This document shows positions 36,919 through 45,955 of a stretch of 64,000 nucleotides of DNA, piece after piece. The translations under genes were made by a program, and so were the position numbers. The notes under the pieces were generated by a model that had not been told where the DNA came from, made no database searches, and was given only the letters and a program-made list of their open reading frames with translations. How positions within the stretch are numbered: the stretch's first letter is position 1; the number at the start of each line of letters is the position of its first letter. Source of the DNA: Mycolicibacterium poriferae. GTDB taxonomy: Bacteria > Actinomycetota > Actinomycetes > Mycobacteriales > Mycobacteriaceae. The DNA lies in NCBI RefSeq assembly GCF_010728325.1, contig NZ_AP022570.1:4092001-4156000 (forward strand). Direction: 5' to 3'.

Positions 36919-38004
36919 ATGCCTGAATCCAGCATCGTCGTGCGGCCCCAACCGATGGACAGCGAGACCTACACCGCGTCCTCGCGATTGCAGGCCGCCG
37001 GTCTCGCCCCGGCGATCGCCGTGTTCGAACGTGCCGCCACTCAAGTTCCGTTGCCCACTGCCCCACAACCGATCGTGCTCGCCGACTACGGCGCCGGCAC
37101 CGGCCACAATTCGCTGCTGCCGCTCGGCGCCGCGATCAAGGTGCTGCGCAGCCGCACCAGCGCCGAGCATTCGGTGCTGGTGGCGCACACCGACATCCCG
37201 GACAACGATTTCACCGCGATGTTCCGCACCATCGAGGAGGACCCGGACACCTACCTGCGCAAGGATCCGGCGACGTTCGCCTCGGCGGTGGGGCGCTCGT
37301 TCTACGGCCAGATCCTGCCTTCCAACAGCGTGCATCTGGGTTGGAGCTCGTGGGCGATCCAGTGGTTGAGCCGGACACCGGCCGAGATCGACGGCCACGT
37401 GCACATCTCGGACTGCACCGACCCGCAGGTGCAGGCCGCGTTCGCCCGGCAGGCCGCCCACGACTGGCATGAGTTCATCGCGTTCCGCGGGCGCGAGCTG
37501 GGTCCGGGTGGACGCCTGGTGGTGATGACGATGGCCGTCGGCGACGACGGCGAAGTCGGGTTCCGGCCCTTGTTGCGCGCGATCGACGACGCGCTCAAGG
37601 AGTTGGCCGGCGACGACGTGATCACCTCCGACGAACTGTCCGGCATGTGCATCCCGACGGTGTCGCGCCGGGAGGTCGACTTCACGGCCCCGTTCGCACC
37701 GTCGGGCCGGTTCGAGCGGCTGGAGATCGAGCATCTGGAGGTGTTCGACGCCGAAGACCGGTTCTGGGAGCGCTATCGGGCCGACGGCAACGCCACCGCA
37801 TTCGGCGCACGGTGGGCGGCGTTCGCCCGTGCGGCGGTGTTCCCGGCACTGCTGACGGCTCTGCCGACGGAGACGGACGAGCAGCGGGTCGGCGAGTTGT
37901 TCGACCGGCTCGAGTCCGGCATCAGCGAGCGGATGGGCGCGGCCCCCGAACAGGTCCGCATCCCGCTGGCGCATGTGGTGCTGGTCAAGCGGCCCCGCAC
38001 CTAG
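36919..38004 (+). CDS. SAM-dependent carboxyl methyltransferase (SABATH-like, methyltransf_7)
   Basis: A 361-aa enzyme resembling plant salicylate/benzoate carboxyl methyltransferases, which methylate carboxyl groups of small acids. The SAM motif is LADYGAGTGHNSLLPLG. The diagnostic substrate-site segment is LPSNSVHLGWSSWAIQWLSRTP, followed by PGGRLVVMTMAVGDDGEVGF. The ATG at 36919 has GGAGG five bases upstream. It ends in a 14-bp tandem duplication shared with the convergent DapB-like gene. The small-acid substrate cannot be named. Confidence 0.85.
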   Translation: MPESSIVVRPQPMDSETYTASSRLQAAGLAPAIAVFERAATQVPLPTAPQPIVLADYGAGTGHNSLLPLGAAIKVLRSRTSAEHSVLVAHTDIPDNDFTAMFRTIEEDPDTYLRKDPATFASAVGRSFYGQILPSNSVHLGWSSWAIQWLSRTPAEIDGHVHISDCTDPQVQAAFARQAAHDWHEFIAFRGRELGPGGRLVVMTMAVGDDGEVGFRPLLRAIDDALKELAGDDVITSDELSGMCIPTVSRREVDFTAPFAPSGRFERLEIEHLEVFDAEDRFWERYRADGNATAFGARWAAFARAAVFPALLTALPTETDEQRVGELFDRLESGISERMGAAPEQVRIPLAHVVLVKRPRT

Positions 38005-38028
38005 CGAATCGTGCCTAGCGAATCGTGC
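38001..38028. repeat. 14-bp tandem duplication carrying the stop codons of two convergent genes
   Basis: CTAGCGAATCGTGC occurs twice in direct tandem, at 38001-38014 and 38015-38028. The first copy supplies the TAG of the carboxyl methyltransferase. The second supplies the TAG of the DapB-like gene on the opposite strand and codes its last residues. Without the duplication the two genes would share one CTAG. Confidence 0.9.
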
Positions 38029-39103
38029 CCTTGCCCGGGATCAGCGGCAGGTCGAGCGCGGTGACCCAGCCGGGTGACAGATCGTTGACGGCCGGCACCG
38101 CGTTGAGGGCGCGCAGCCCGGTCGCCAGGCAGCCCGCTGCCGCGGCGTCACGTCCGGAGCCGTCGGTGAACCGGAACGTGGTCTCCTGCGAAATGCTCGG
38201 GGTCCCTTCGATGTCGACTCGGTAGACGTCGTTCTGGTTGCCCGACGGCCAGTCCGGGGCGGCGTCGTTGCCGATGCGGTTGACGTGCTCGAGTTGGATG
38301 CGGGTCTCGCCGCGGTAGACGCCGTTGACGGTGAAGCGGACGGCGGCGACGTTGCCGGCCTCGATGACGCCTTTCGCGGTCGTGCGCTCTGTGGGGGTAA
38401 CCCACTTCTCCCAGGTGGTGGTGATGTCGTCGAGCATGATCCCGGCGGCGTGCGCGATCATGGGAACTGTTGCACCCCAAGCGAACACGAGGATATCGGG
38501 GTTCTCGAGCATCGCCCGGTACTCCGGCGGTCGCCCGATGCCCATCTCCCGGTCGTAATCGCCGGTGTAATGGGTGTAGTCCAGCAGCTCGGAGGCGCGC
38601 ACGGTGCGGACCTCGGAGCACAACCCCATCAGCGTCATCGGGAACAGGTCGTTGGCGAAGCCTGGATCGATGCCGGTGGTGAAGCACGACGCCTCGCCGA
38701 GTTCGCACGCCACCGTGATCGGTTCGATCCAGTTGGGCGGATTCAGGTGCATGGTCGGCCAGATCCACGGGGTCATCGCGGTGGAGCACACGTCGATGCC
38801 GGCCCGCAGGAACCGGGTGATCAGATCGATGTTGGCATCGGCGTGCGCGGCGGTCGGACCGTAGTGCACCAGCGCGTCGGGTTGCAGGTCGATCAGCGCG
38901 TCGACGTCGTCGGTGGCAGCGATCCCGACGTCGGAGGACAGTCCACAGATGTCACCGATGTCGCGGCCCACTTTGGCGGGGTCGCTGACGCCGACGCCGA
39001 CCAGTTCGAACCCGGGATGGTCGAGCACCTCGGCGATCACCATCTTGCCGACGAACCCGGTTCCCCAGATGACCACGCGTTTGGCGTCAGAATCGGTGCG
39101 CAC
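38015..39103 (-). CDS. DapB-like NAD(P)-dependent dehydrogenase (first paralogue)
   Basis: A 362-aa protein with an N-terminal dihydrodipicolinate-reductase-like Rossmann domain (RVVIWGTGFVGKMVIAEVLDHPGFELVGVGVSDPAKVGRD). A catalytic/dimerisation domain found in 2,4-diaminopentanoate-dehydrogenase-like and mycobacterial Rv1059-type proteins follows. GTG 39103 is chosen; TTG two codons earlier is possible. A second family member is at 48876-49982 with the same overall layout. The substrate is unknown; true lysine-pathway DapB is much shorter (about 245 aa), so this is not dapB. Confidence 0.8.
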   Translation of the reverse strand: MRTDSDAKRVVIWGTGFVGKMVIAEVLDHPGFELVGVGVSDPAKVGRDIGDICGLSSDVGIAATDDVDALIDLQPDALVHYGPTAAHADANIDLITRFLRAGIDVCSTAMTPWIWPTMHLNPPNWIEPITVACELGEASCFTTGIDPGFANDLFPMTLMGLCSEVRTVRASELLDYTHYTGDYDREMGIGRPPEYRAMLENPDILVFAWGATVPMIAHAAGIMLDDITTTWEKWVTPTERTTAKGVIEAGNVAAVRFTVNGVYRGETRIQLEHVNRIGNDAAPDWPSGNQNDVYRVDIEGTPSISQETTFRFTDGSGRDAAAAGCLATGLRALNAVPAVNDLSPGWVTALDLPLIPGKGTIR

Positions 39104-39163
39104 AGCCAATACCCTAGGCCGGGCCCGCGCAGCGGGAACGATTCCGGCCGAAGTCGGCGGTTC

Positions 39164-40153
39164 TCACGGTGCGGCCGCCGACGCGGCGTCGTCCAGCGTC
39201 ACCCTGAACTGCATTGTCCGATAGGGCCATCCATGCGCGGTGTGCCATTGCGACACCATCAGACCGATGCCGGCCTCGACGCCCACCCTCGAGCCCGGCA
39301 ACACGTACCCGCCGTAGAGCTGGGCCACCCGGCTGCCGGCGTGGTCCTCGTCCTGCCACCCACAGCCGATCACCGGCTTCTGGATCGCGGTGGCGTGCAT
39401 GTTCGCCAGCGGTGAGTCGACCACGCGGTAGCCCAGTGCGTACTCCGAGGCCAGGAATCCACCCAGGATCCAGTGACCCGAGGCCAGCCGACGCAGCGTC
39501 AGTTCACCCCATTTCTCCCCCGGCGGCGTGATCGGGGTCGCCAGGCTGCCCCACCCCCACCGCCCGTCGGTGAACCCCCAACTTCGATACTGTCGCCGCG
39601 ACCCGACGTGCCGGGGCCGCACCCGCATCAGGATGATGCCCTTGTCGCGCTGAAAACCGGTGGCGGCCACATACACCCAGCCACCGTCCGGTCCCGGTTG
39701 GTGGTCCCAGCTCCAGCACTGGGCGTGACCGTGATGCAGGCCGGCCGGAAAGCGGGCCTCCCTGCCGAGGTCTCGCCACGTCACGCCGTTGTCGTCGGAG
39801 CGCCAGATCTCCGTCCACGCGACGTTGCCGAGCCCGCGGTTGACGCTGGCGTGCAGATACATCGAATCCCCGACGGTCAGCAGGTCGGACGGGATGACGG
39901 TGCTGATACCGCGTCGCCGCCGGGCGGCGGTGTGGTCGTGACGGTAGTGCCACAGCTGACGCGCGTAGTCCGGGTCGGGGCCCCCCGCGCGGTGGTAGAC
40001 GATCTGATGGTCGGCGTCACCGCGACCAATCAGCACGACCGGTGAGCGCCAGTCTCCCCGGCCCACTGTGTCGCCGGAGAACGTGTCGCCGAACACCGAC
40101 ACCAGCGACCCGTCCGGGGCAAGAACCGAGGCACCCAGGTCGGCACAGGTCAC
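39164..40153 (-). CDS. DUF4185 protein (start uncertain)
   Basis: A protein of at least 329 aa with the repeated beta-propeller-like signature of DUF4185 (ADLGASVLAPDGSLVSVFGDTF, EIWRSDDNGVTWRD, QYRSWGFTDGRWGWGSL). The family is related to glycosidase-type propellers, and its function is not established. The start is a problem: GTG 40153 is the nearest usable codon, but the conserved part appears to begin about 14 codons earlier, and no start exists there before the upstream gene. The frame remains open to an ATG at 40351, which would overlap the next gene by 124 bases. Confidence 0.65.
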   Translation of the reverse strand: MTCADLGASVLAPDGSLVSVFGDTFSGDTVGRGDWRSPVVLIGRGDADHQIVYHRAGGPDPDYARQLWHYRHDHTAARRRRGISTVIPSDLLTVGDSMYLHASVNRGLGNVAWTEIWRSDDNGVTWRDLGREARFPAGLHHGHAQCWSWDHQPGPDGGWVYVAATGFQRDKGIILMRVRPRHVGSRRQYRSWGFTDGRWGWGSLATPITPPGEKWGELTLRRLASGHWILGGFLASEYALGYRVVDSPLANMHATAIQKPVIGCGWQDEDHAGSRVAQLYGGYVLPGSRVGVEAGIGLMVSQWHTAHGWPYRTMQFRVTLDDAASAAAP

Positions 40154-40227
40154 TCCCCACCGGTCGGTGATCCCCGGTCCGGTGACATCGCCGGCCTTAC
40201 CGCATCTGCGCGGCAGCGGCCGCTTCC

Positions 40228-40761
40228 CTAGAAGCAGCGGCGCAGCCCGCCGGGCTCGCAGTACAGCGGGTACCGGTCGACCGGGATCGGCAGCGGTTCC
40301 TTGAACGACAGCGTGAAGTTCGTGTTGATGATGCCGGGCTGCAGCCCGCACACCGCGTTGTGGGTGACGCTGCGGGTACCCGACATGGTGACGTCATCGA
40401 ACTTGAAGGTCTCGATGGTGGGCGCCCAGGTGCCGTCCGGGCATTTCATGCCCTTGGCCACCGGTGTCGTGAAGCTCCACACGCCGCCGGTCAGCCGGGC
40501 GTCACCGCCGACCAGGCCGTTGGACGGCCCGACGTGCAACCGGCAGCCGACCGGCAGATACAGCGGTTCACGCAGGTCGCCGACCACCGGCACGCAGGAC
40601 GGATAGATCGTCCACGTCCCGGGCTGCCCGTCGGCCGGCATGTAGTTGTAGACGCCTTCCATGACGTTGGCGGCCTGGGCGGACGGCGGAGCCCCCACCG
40701 CGACACCCATCGCGACACCGACACCCATGGCGGCGGCGGCCACCGCGCGCAGGAACCTCAC
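40228..40761 (-). CDS. Small secreted protein of unknown function
   Basis: A 177-aa protein with a clear signal peptide (basic start, then an alanine-rich hydrophobic core ending near SAQA, about residue 29). The mature part has several cysteines (YPSCVP, GCRLH, MKCPDG, AVCGLQ, YCEPGGLRRCF), suggesting disulfides, and a WTIYPSC segment like other small mycobacterial secreted proteins. GTG 40761 follows GAAGGGAG with five bases of spacing; longer frames upstream lack a signal peptide. It ends near the DUF4185 gene on the same strand. Confidence 0.8.
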   Translation of the reverse strand: MRFLRAVAAAAMGVGVAMGVAVGAPPSAQAANVMEGVYNYMPADGQPGTWTIYPSCVPVVGDLREPLYLPVGCRLHVGPSNGLVGGDARLTGGVWSFTTPVAKGMKCPDGTWAPTIETFKFDDVTMSGTRSVTHNAVCGLQPGIINTNFTLSFKEPLPIPVDRYPLYCEPGGLRRCF

Positions 40762-40924
40762 GTTGTCTCCCTTCGCCCCGCCGCATGGTAAGACAGGTTG
40801 ACCGAAGTATTTCAGTCGCGGGTAGACAAAGTCACGGCTTTGTCGCTTGTGGCAGCTCGTGGGTTGGGCCCAGGCGAGTGTGGGTAGAGGCCCCCCAGCG
40901 GCTCGAGTCCCCGGGGTGATGCAC

Positions 40925-42460
40925 ATGACGAGAACGGCGGCGTCGACCGCGCTCGTCGTGCTCGCCTTGGTGGTGGCGCTGACCGGCTGTTCGACCGGCC
41001 AGCGGGTGGATCTCGGTGACGGCGCCGAGGGCGGGGTGATCGCGGCCATCGCCGGTGAACCCGATCAGCTGGACCCGCACAAGACATCGGCCTACTTCTC
41101 GTTCGAAGTCCTCGAGAACGTCTTCGACACCCTGGTCGAACCCGACGAGAACCTGCAGATGCGCCCGGCGCTGGCCGAGTCGTGGGAGGTCAGCGACGAC
41201 GAGTTGACGTGGACGTTCCGCCTGCGGCCGGGGGTGACGTTCCACGACGGCAGCCCGCTCACAGCAGAGGACGTCGCGTTCTCCTACAACCGGATCATCG
41301 ACGAAGAGCTCACCAACGTCGACAAGTTCAGTGCGGTGACGTCCGTCGAGGCACCCGACCCCGCCACGGTGGTGATCCGCGTCGACCGCCCGGTGCCCAA
41401 CATGCTCACCAACCTCGGCGGCTTCAAGGGCATGGCCATCGTGTCGCGCCGCAACGTCGAAAGCGGCGAGATCGCCACCCATCCCATCGGTACCGGGCCG
41501 TTCGCGTTCGCCAACCAGCGCAGCGGCGACTCGATCACGTTGGTCGCCAATCCGGACTACTGGGACGGCGCGCCGGACATCTCGGGGGTGCGGTTCCGCT
41601 TCATCTCCGAACCGTCGACCGCGCTGTCGGCGTTGCAGGCCGGCGAAATCGACTGGACGGACTCGGTGCCCCCGCAACGCGTGCAGCAATTGCGCAACGA
41701 CGAGTCGATCACGCTGGCCGTCGAGCCGAGCAACGACTACTGGTATCTGGCCCTCAACGAAGCGCGCGAACCGTGGAACGACGTGCGGGTGCGCCAGGCG
41801 ATCGCCTACGCGATCGACCGTGACGCCATCGTGCAGGCCACCAGCTACGGCACCGCCGCGAAGAACCAGCTCGCGATCCCCGAGGGCAACCCGTGGTACG
41901 TGCCCTACGACCGGTACGCCGAGGGCGGTCTGGACAAGGCGCGGCAATTGCTCGACGAGGCCGGCGTGAGCCCGCGCAACCTGGACATGCTGGTCACCAC
42001 CGACTACCCGGAGACGGTGACGGCCGCGCAGATCGTCGCCGACAACCTGGCCCCGCTGGGCATCACGGTGAACATCCGCACCGTCGACTTCGCGACCTGG
42101 CTCGACGAGCAGAACAAGGGCAACTTCGACATGCTGATGATGGGCTGGCTGGGCAACATCGACCCCGATGACTTCTACTACGCCCAGCACCACACCGACG
42201 GCACCAGCAACGCCCAGAAGTTCTCCGATCCCGAGGTCGACCGGCTGCTGGACGCGGGCCGCGTGGAGACCGACCGACAGGCCCGCTTCGACGACTACCG
42301 CCGCGCGGCGACGATGATCGCCGACCAGGTCAGCTACATCTTCCTCTACAACCCGTCGGTGATCCAGGCGTGGAATCCGGCGCTGCAGGGTTATCAGGCG
42401 CGCCGGGATGGCGCGGTGCGGTTCCGCGACGCGCACTGGGCTCAGGACGGCGACGCCTGA
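40925..42460 (+). CDS. ABC transporter substrate-binding lipoprotein (Dpp/Opp family 5)
   Basis: A 511-aa extracytoplasmic binding protein. The signal peptide ends in the lipobox ALTGC, so it is lipid-anchored. The family-5 signature appears as LAESWEVSDDELTWTFRLRPGVTFHDGSPLTAEDVAFSYNRI. The region YYWGD-type loops and the C-terminal VSYIFLYNP are also typical. It captures di- or oligopeptides, nickel or other small solutes; specificity is not predictable. ATG 40925 is used, with GGGGTGA upstream; ATG 40919 is an alternative. It is the first gene of a four-gene transporter operon (gaps of 1, then overlaps of 4 and 4 bases). Confidence 0.93.
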   Translation: MTRTAASTALVVLALVVALTGCSTGQRVDLGDGAEGGVIAAIAGEPDQLDPHKTSAYFSFEVLENVFDTLVEPDENLQMRPALAESWEVSDDELTWTFRLRPGVTFHDGSPLTAEDVAFSYNRIIDEELTNVDKFSAVTSVEAPDPATVVIRVDRPVPNMLTNLGGFKGMAIVSRRNVESGEIATHPIGTGPFAFANQRSGDSITLVANPDYWDGAPDISGVRFRFISEPSTALSALQAGEIDWTDSVPPQRVQQLRNDESITLAVEPSNDYWYLALNEAREPWNDVRVRQAIAYAIDRDAIVQATSYGTAAKNQLAIPEGNPWYVPYDRYAEGGLDKARQLLDEAGVSPRNLDMLVTTDYPETVTAAQIVADNLAPLGITVNIRTVDFATWLDEQNKGNFDMLMMGWLGNIDPDDFYYAQHHTDGTSNAQKFSDPEVDRLLDAGRVETDRQARFDDYRRAATMIADQVSYIFLYNPSVIQAWNPALQGYQARRDGAVRFRDAHWAQDGDA

Positions 42461-42461
42461 C

Positions 42462-43436
42462 ATGGCCGCTCCCACGGTGCTGACTCACCCCATCGCGCGG
42501 TTCGTCGTGCGCCGGCTGGCGTATTCGGCGGTGGTGCTGCTCGGGGTCGCGGTGGTGGTGTTCGCGCTGGTCCATCTGGTCCCCGGTGACCCGGTCCGCA
42601 TCGCGCTGGGCACCCGTTACACCCCGGAGGCGTATGAGGCGTTGCGATCGGCCAGCGGTCTGGACCGGCCGATCGTCTCGCAGTTCTTCGGGTTCGTCGG
42701 CTCGGCGGCCACGGGTGATCTCGGGGTCAGCTTCCGCAACGGCGATCCGGTGACCGTCACGTTGATGGAGCGTCTTCCTGCGACGTTGTCGCTCGGGCTG
42801 GCGGGCATGGTGATCGCGCTGCTGATCGCGGTGCCGGCCGGCATCTACTCGGCATTGCGCGAGGGGCGGGCCAGCGACGCGGTGATCCGGATCAGCAGCC
42901 AGTTCGGGGTGTCGGTGCCGGACTTCTGGATGGCCATCCTGCTGGTCGGGTTGTTCTCGACGACGCTGGGCTGGCTGCCCACCTCGGGATACCGACCGCT
43001 GTTCGACGACCCGGTGGGCTGGCTGCGCCACATCGTTTTGCCCGCGGTGACGGTCGGTCTGGTGGCCGGGGCGATCATGACGCGCTACGTGCGTTCGGCG
43101 GTGCTGGAGGTCGCCTCGATGGGGTACGTGCGCACCGCGCGGTCGAAGGGTCTGTCACCGCGGGTGGTGACGTTCCGCCACACCGTCCGCAACGCGCTGG
43201 TTCCGATCCTGACGATCACCGGCATCCAGCTCGCCACGATCCTGAGCGGGGTGATCGTCGTGGAGGTGGTGTTCGCCTGGCCGGGGCTGGGCCGGTTGGT
43301 GTTCAACGCCGTCGCCGCCCGCGACTACCCGCTGATCCAGGGTGCGGTGCTGCTCATCGCGGCACTGTTCCTGTTGATCAACCTGATCGTCGACGTGCTC
43401 TACGCGGTCGTGGACCCGAGGATCCGGCTGGCATGA
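42462..43436 (+). CDS. ABC transporter permease (DppB type)
   Basis: A 324-aa inner-membrane permease with about six TM helices. The N-terminal FVVRRLAYSAVVLLGVAVVVFALVHLVPGDPVRIALG is the DppB/GsiC hallmark, with the periplasmic RYTPEAYEALR segment. The EAA-like coupling loop is RSAVLEVASMGYVRTARSKGLSPRVVTFRHTVRNALVP. It starts one base after the binding-protein stop and its stop overlaps the next gene (ATGA). Confidence 0.94.
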   Translation: MAAPTVLTHPIARFVVRRLAYSAVVLLGVAVVVFALVHLVPGDPVRIALGTRYTPEAYEALRSASGLDRPIVSQFFGFVGSAATGDLGVSFRNGDPVTVTLMERLPATLSLGLAGMVIALLIAVPAGIYSALREGRASDAVIRISSQFGVSVPDFWMAILLVGLFSTTLGWLPTSGYRPLFDDPVGWLRHIVLPAVTVGLVAGAIMTRYVRSAVLEVASMGYVRTARSKGLSPRVVTFRHTVRNALVPILTITGIQLATILSGVIVVEVVFAWPGLGRLVFNAVAARDYPLIQGAVLLIAALFLLINLIVDVLYAVVDPRIRLA

Positions 43437-44311
43437 CGACTCGAGACGACACCCGCATCTCGTCGTGGAAACTGTTGGCGCGCAACCCCGTCACGTTGGT
43501 CAGCGCGCTCGTGCTGGCCGCCGTCGCGGTGGTCGCCGTGTTCGCGCAGGCTCTCGCGCCGTATGGCATCAACGACGTCGACGTGCCCAACGCGCTGCAG
43601 GCGCCCAGCCTCACCCATTGGCTGGGCACCGACGAACTGGGCCGCGACGTGCTGTCCCGGGTGCTGGTCGCGGTGCAGGCCTCGATGCGTATCGCGGTGA
43701 CGAGTGTGGCGCTGGCGTTGGTGGTCGGGGTCGCCATCGGGGTGCTGGCCGGCTACCGCGGCGGCTGGCTGGACACGGTGCTGATGCGCGTGGTCGACGT
43801 GATGTTCGCGTTCCCGGTGCTGCTGCTGGCTCTGGCTGTGGTGGCGATCCTGGGCCCGGGGGTGACGACGACCATCCTGGCCATCGGCATCGTCTACACC
43901 CCGATCTTCGCCCGGGTCGCCCGGGCCAGCACGCTGGGGGTGCGGACCGAACCCTATGTGCGGATGTCGCAGGCGATGGGCACCGGTGACGGCTACATCC
44001 TGCGGCGCCACATCCTGCCGAACATCTCCGGGCCGCTGATCGTGCAGACCTCGCTGTCGCTGGCGTTCGCGATCCTGTCCGAAGCGGCGCTGTCGTTCCT
44101 CGGCCTCGGTATCCAGCCGCCGCAGCCGTCGCTGGGCCGGATGATCTTCGACTCCCAGGGATTCGTGACGATGGCGTGGTGGATGGCGGTGTTCCCGGGG
44201 GCGGCGATCTTCGTGATCGTGTTGGCGTTCAACCTGTTCGGTGACGGATTACGGGACGTTCTGGACCCCAAGCAACGCACCACCGTCGAGGCGCGCAGGA
44301 GGGAGCGATGA
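43433..44311 (+). CDS. ABC transporter permease (DppC type)
   Basis: A 292-aa partner permease. The N-terminal oligopeptide-permease segment contains APSLTHWLGTDELGRDVLSRVL. The coupling loop is RASTLGVRTEPYVRMSQAMGTGDGYILRRHILPN. The C-terminal SEAALSFLGLGIQPPQPSLGRMI is conserved in DppC proteins. It overlaps its neighbours on both sides by four bases, so the operon is tightly coupled. Confidence 0.94.
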   Translation: MTTRDDTRISSWKLLARNPVTLVSALVLAAVAVVAVFAQALAPYGINDVDVPNALQAPSLTHWLGTDELGRDVLSRVLVAVQASMRIAVTSVALALVVGVAIGVLAGYRGGWLDTVLMRVVDVMFAFPVLLLALAVVAILGPGVTTTILAIGIVYTPIFARVARASTLGVRTEPYVRMSQAMGTGDGYILRRHILPNISGPLIVQTSLSLAFAILSEAALSFLGLGIQPPQPSLGRMIFDSQGFVTMAWWMAVFPGAAIFVIVLAFNLFGDGLRDVLDPKQRTTVEARRRER

Positions 44312-45924
44312 GCGAACCCGCGGTGCTCGAGGTGGCCGATCTCGGGGTGCGCATCGGCGGCCGCACGATCGTCGAGCAGGTGTCCTTCGCGGTGCAGCGT
44401 GAGCACACCGTCGGTATCGTCGGCGAATCCGGGTCCGGCAAGTCGATGACGGTGCTGGCCGCCACCGGGCTGCTCGACGCGCCCGGCGCTCGCGTGTCGG
44501 GGTCGTCGACACTGACCGGTGGATCGTCTCCGGTACAACTCGTCGGCGCGAAACCGAAGGTGCTGCGCCGGGTGCACGGCGCCCGAATCGGTTTCGTGTT
44601 CCAGGACCCTGGCACGTCGCTCAACCCGCTGCTCACGCTGGAGCGACAGATCACCGAATCGCTGCAGACGCACCGTGACATGACCCGGCGCGCCGCGACC
44701 CAGCGGGCGACCGAACTGCTGGAGGCGGTCGGGTTGCCCGACCCGGCGACCCGCTTGCACGCCTATCCGCATCAACTGTCCGGCGGGCAGAAACAACGCG
44801 CGATGATCGCGATCGCGCTGGCATGTGACCCGGAACTGCTGATCGCCGACGAACCCACGACCGCACTGGATGTCACCACGCAGGCCCAGATCATCGATCT
44901 GGTGCGCGACCTGCAACACGACTTCGGCACCGCGGTGGTGTGGATCAGTCACGACCTGGGTGTGATCGGACAGGTCGCCGACGACGTCACGGTGCTGCGG
45001 GACGGCCGGACGGTCGACCAGGCGCCGATCCTGACGCTGTTCGACTCCCCGCGCGACGACTACACCCGTGACCTGTTGGCAGCCAGGCCGGTGCTGGATG
45101 CGCAGGGCCCGCCTGAGGTGACGGGCACCGACGAACTGTTGACCGTCGAGGGCCTGGATGTGCGCTTCACGGTGTCCACCCCGGTGGGCCGGTCGACGGT
45201 GCACGCGGTGCGCGACGTGTCGTTCACCGTGCGCCGCGGGGCCACGCTGGGGCTGGTCGGGGAATCCGGTTCGGGCAAGTCGACGGTCGCGGCGGCGTTG
45301 ACCGGGTTGGCCCGGCCCGACGGCGGCACCGCCACACTCGACGGCACGGACGTGTTCGGCGCCAAGGGATCTGCGGCCCGGGCATTGCGCCGCCGGATCG
45401 GGCTGGTGTTCCAGGACCCGTTCTCCTCGCTGAATCCGCGTGCGCGGGTGGCCACGTCGATCGCCGAACCGCTGTCGGTGCACGATCTGGTAGACGGCAA
45501 GCCAGCCCGGACGGCGCGCGTCGCCGAACTGTTGGAGCTGGTGGGGTTGCCCACGGAGTTCGCGCAGCGCTATCCGCACGAATTGTCGGGCGGTCAGCGC
45601 CAGCGGGTCAGCATCGCCCGGGCACTGGCCGCCGAACCCGAATTGCTGATCCTCGACGAGGCCACCGCGTCGCTCGACGTGTCGGTGCAGGCCCGGGTGC
45701 TGGAGCTGCTGGCGCGTCTGCAGCGCGAGCTGGGTCTGAGCTACCTGTTCATCGGTCACGATCTGGCGGTGATCCGCCAGGTGAGCCACGACGTGCTGGT
45801 GATGCGTGACGGCGCGGCCGTCGAATACCGGCCTGCCGCCGAGTTGTTCGCCGCACCCGAGGAGCAGTACACCCGCGAACTGTTGGCGGCGGTGCCGCCG
45901 GTGACCCCGCGCGCCGCCGTCTGA
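44308..45924 (+). CDS. Fused ABC transporter ATP-binding protein (DppD-DppF)
   Basis: A 538-aa protein with two complete ABC ATPase domains. Domain 1 has Walker A GESGSGKS (about residues 43-50), signature LSGGQKQR and Walker B LLIADEPT. Domain 2 has Walker A GESGSGKS (about residues 317-324), signature LSGGQRQR and Walker B LLILDEAT. This replaces the separate DppD and DppF subunits. It completes an importer with the three genes before it. The gene ends 31 bases before the SDR gene. Confidence 0.95.
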   Translation: MSEPAVLEVADLGVRIGGRTIVEQVSFAVQREHTVGIVGESGSGKSMTVLAATGLLDAPGARVSGSSTLTGGSSPVQLVGAKPKVLRRVHGARIGFVFQDPGTSLNPLLTLERQITESLQTHRDMTRRAATQRATELLEAVGLPDPATRLHAYPHQLSGGQKQRAMIAIALACDPELLIADEPTTALDVTTQAQIIDLVRDLQHDFGTAVVWISHDLGVIGQVADDVTVLRDGRTVDQAPILTLFDSPRDDYTRDLLAARPVLDAQGPPEVTGTDELLTVEGLDVRFTVSTPVGRSTVHAVRDVSFTVRRGATLGLVGESGSGKSTVAAALTGLARPDGGTATLDGTDVFGAKGSAARALRRRIGLVFQDPFSSLNPRARVATSIAEPLSVHDLVDGKPARTARVAELLELVGLPTEFAQRYPHELSGGQRQRVSIARALAAEPELLILDEATASLDVSVQARVLELLARLQRELGLSYLFIGHDLAVIRQVSHDVLVMRDGAAVEYRPAAELFAAPEEQYTRELLAAVPPVTPRAAV

Positions 45925-45955
45925 TCGACCGCGGGCTCGTGAGAAGGTCGTGGGC

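Noticed and set aside
38015..39103. Lysine-pathway dihydrodipicolinate reductase dapB
   Set aside because: The protein is about 120 residues too long and belongs to a different DapB-like dehydrogenase family with a second member nearby.
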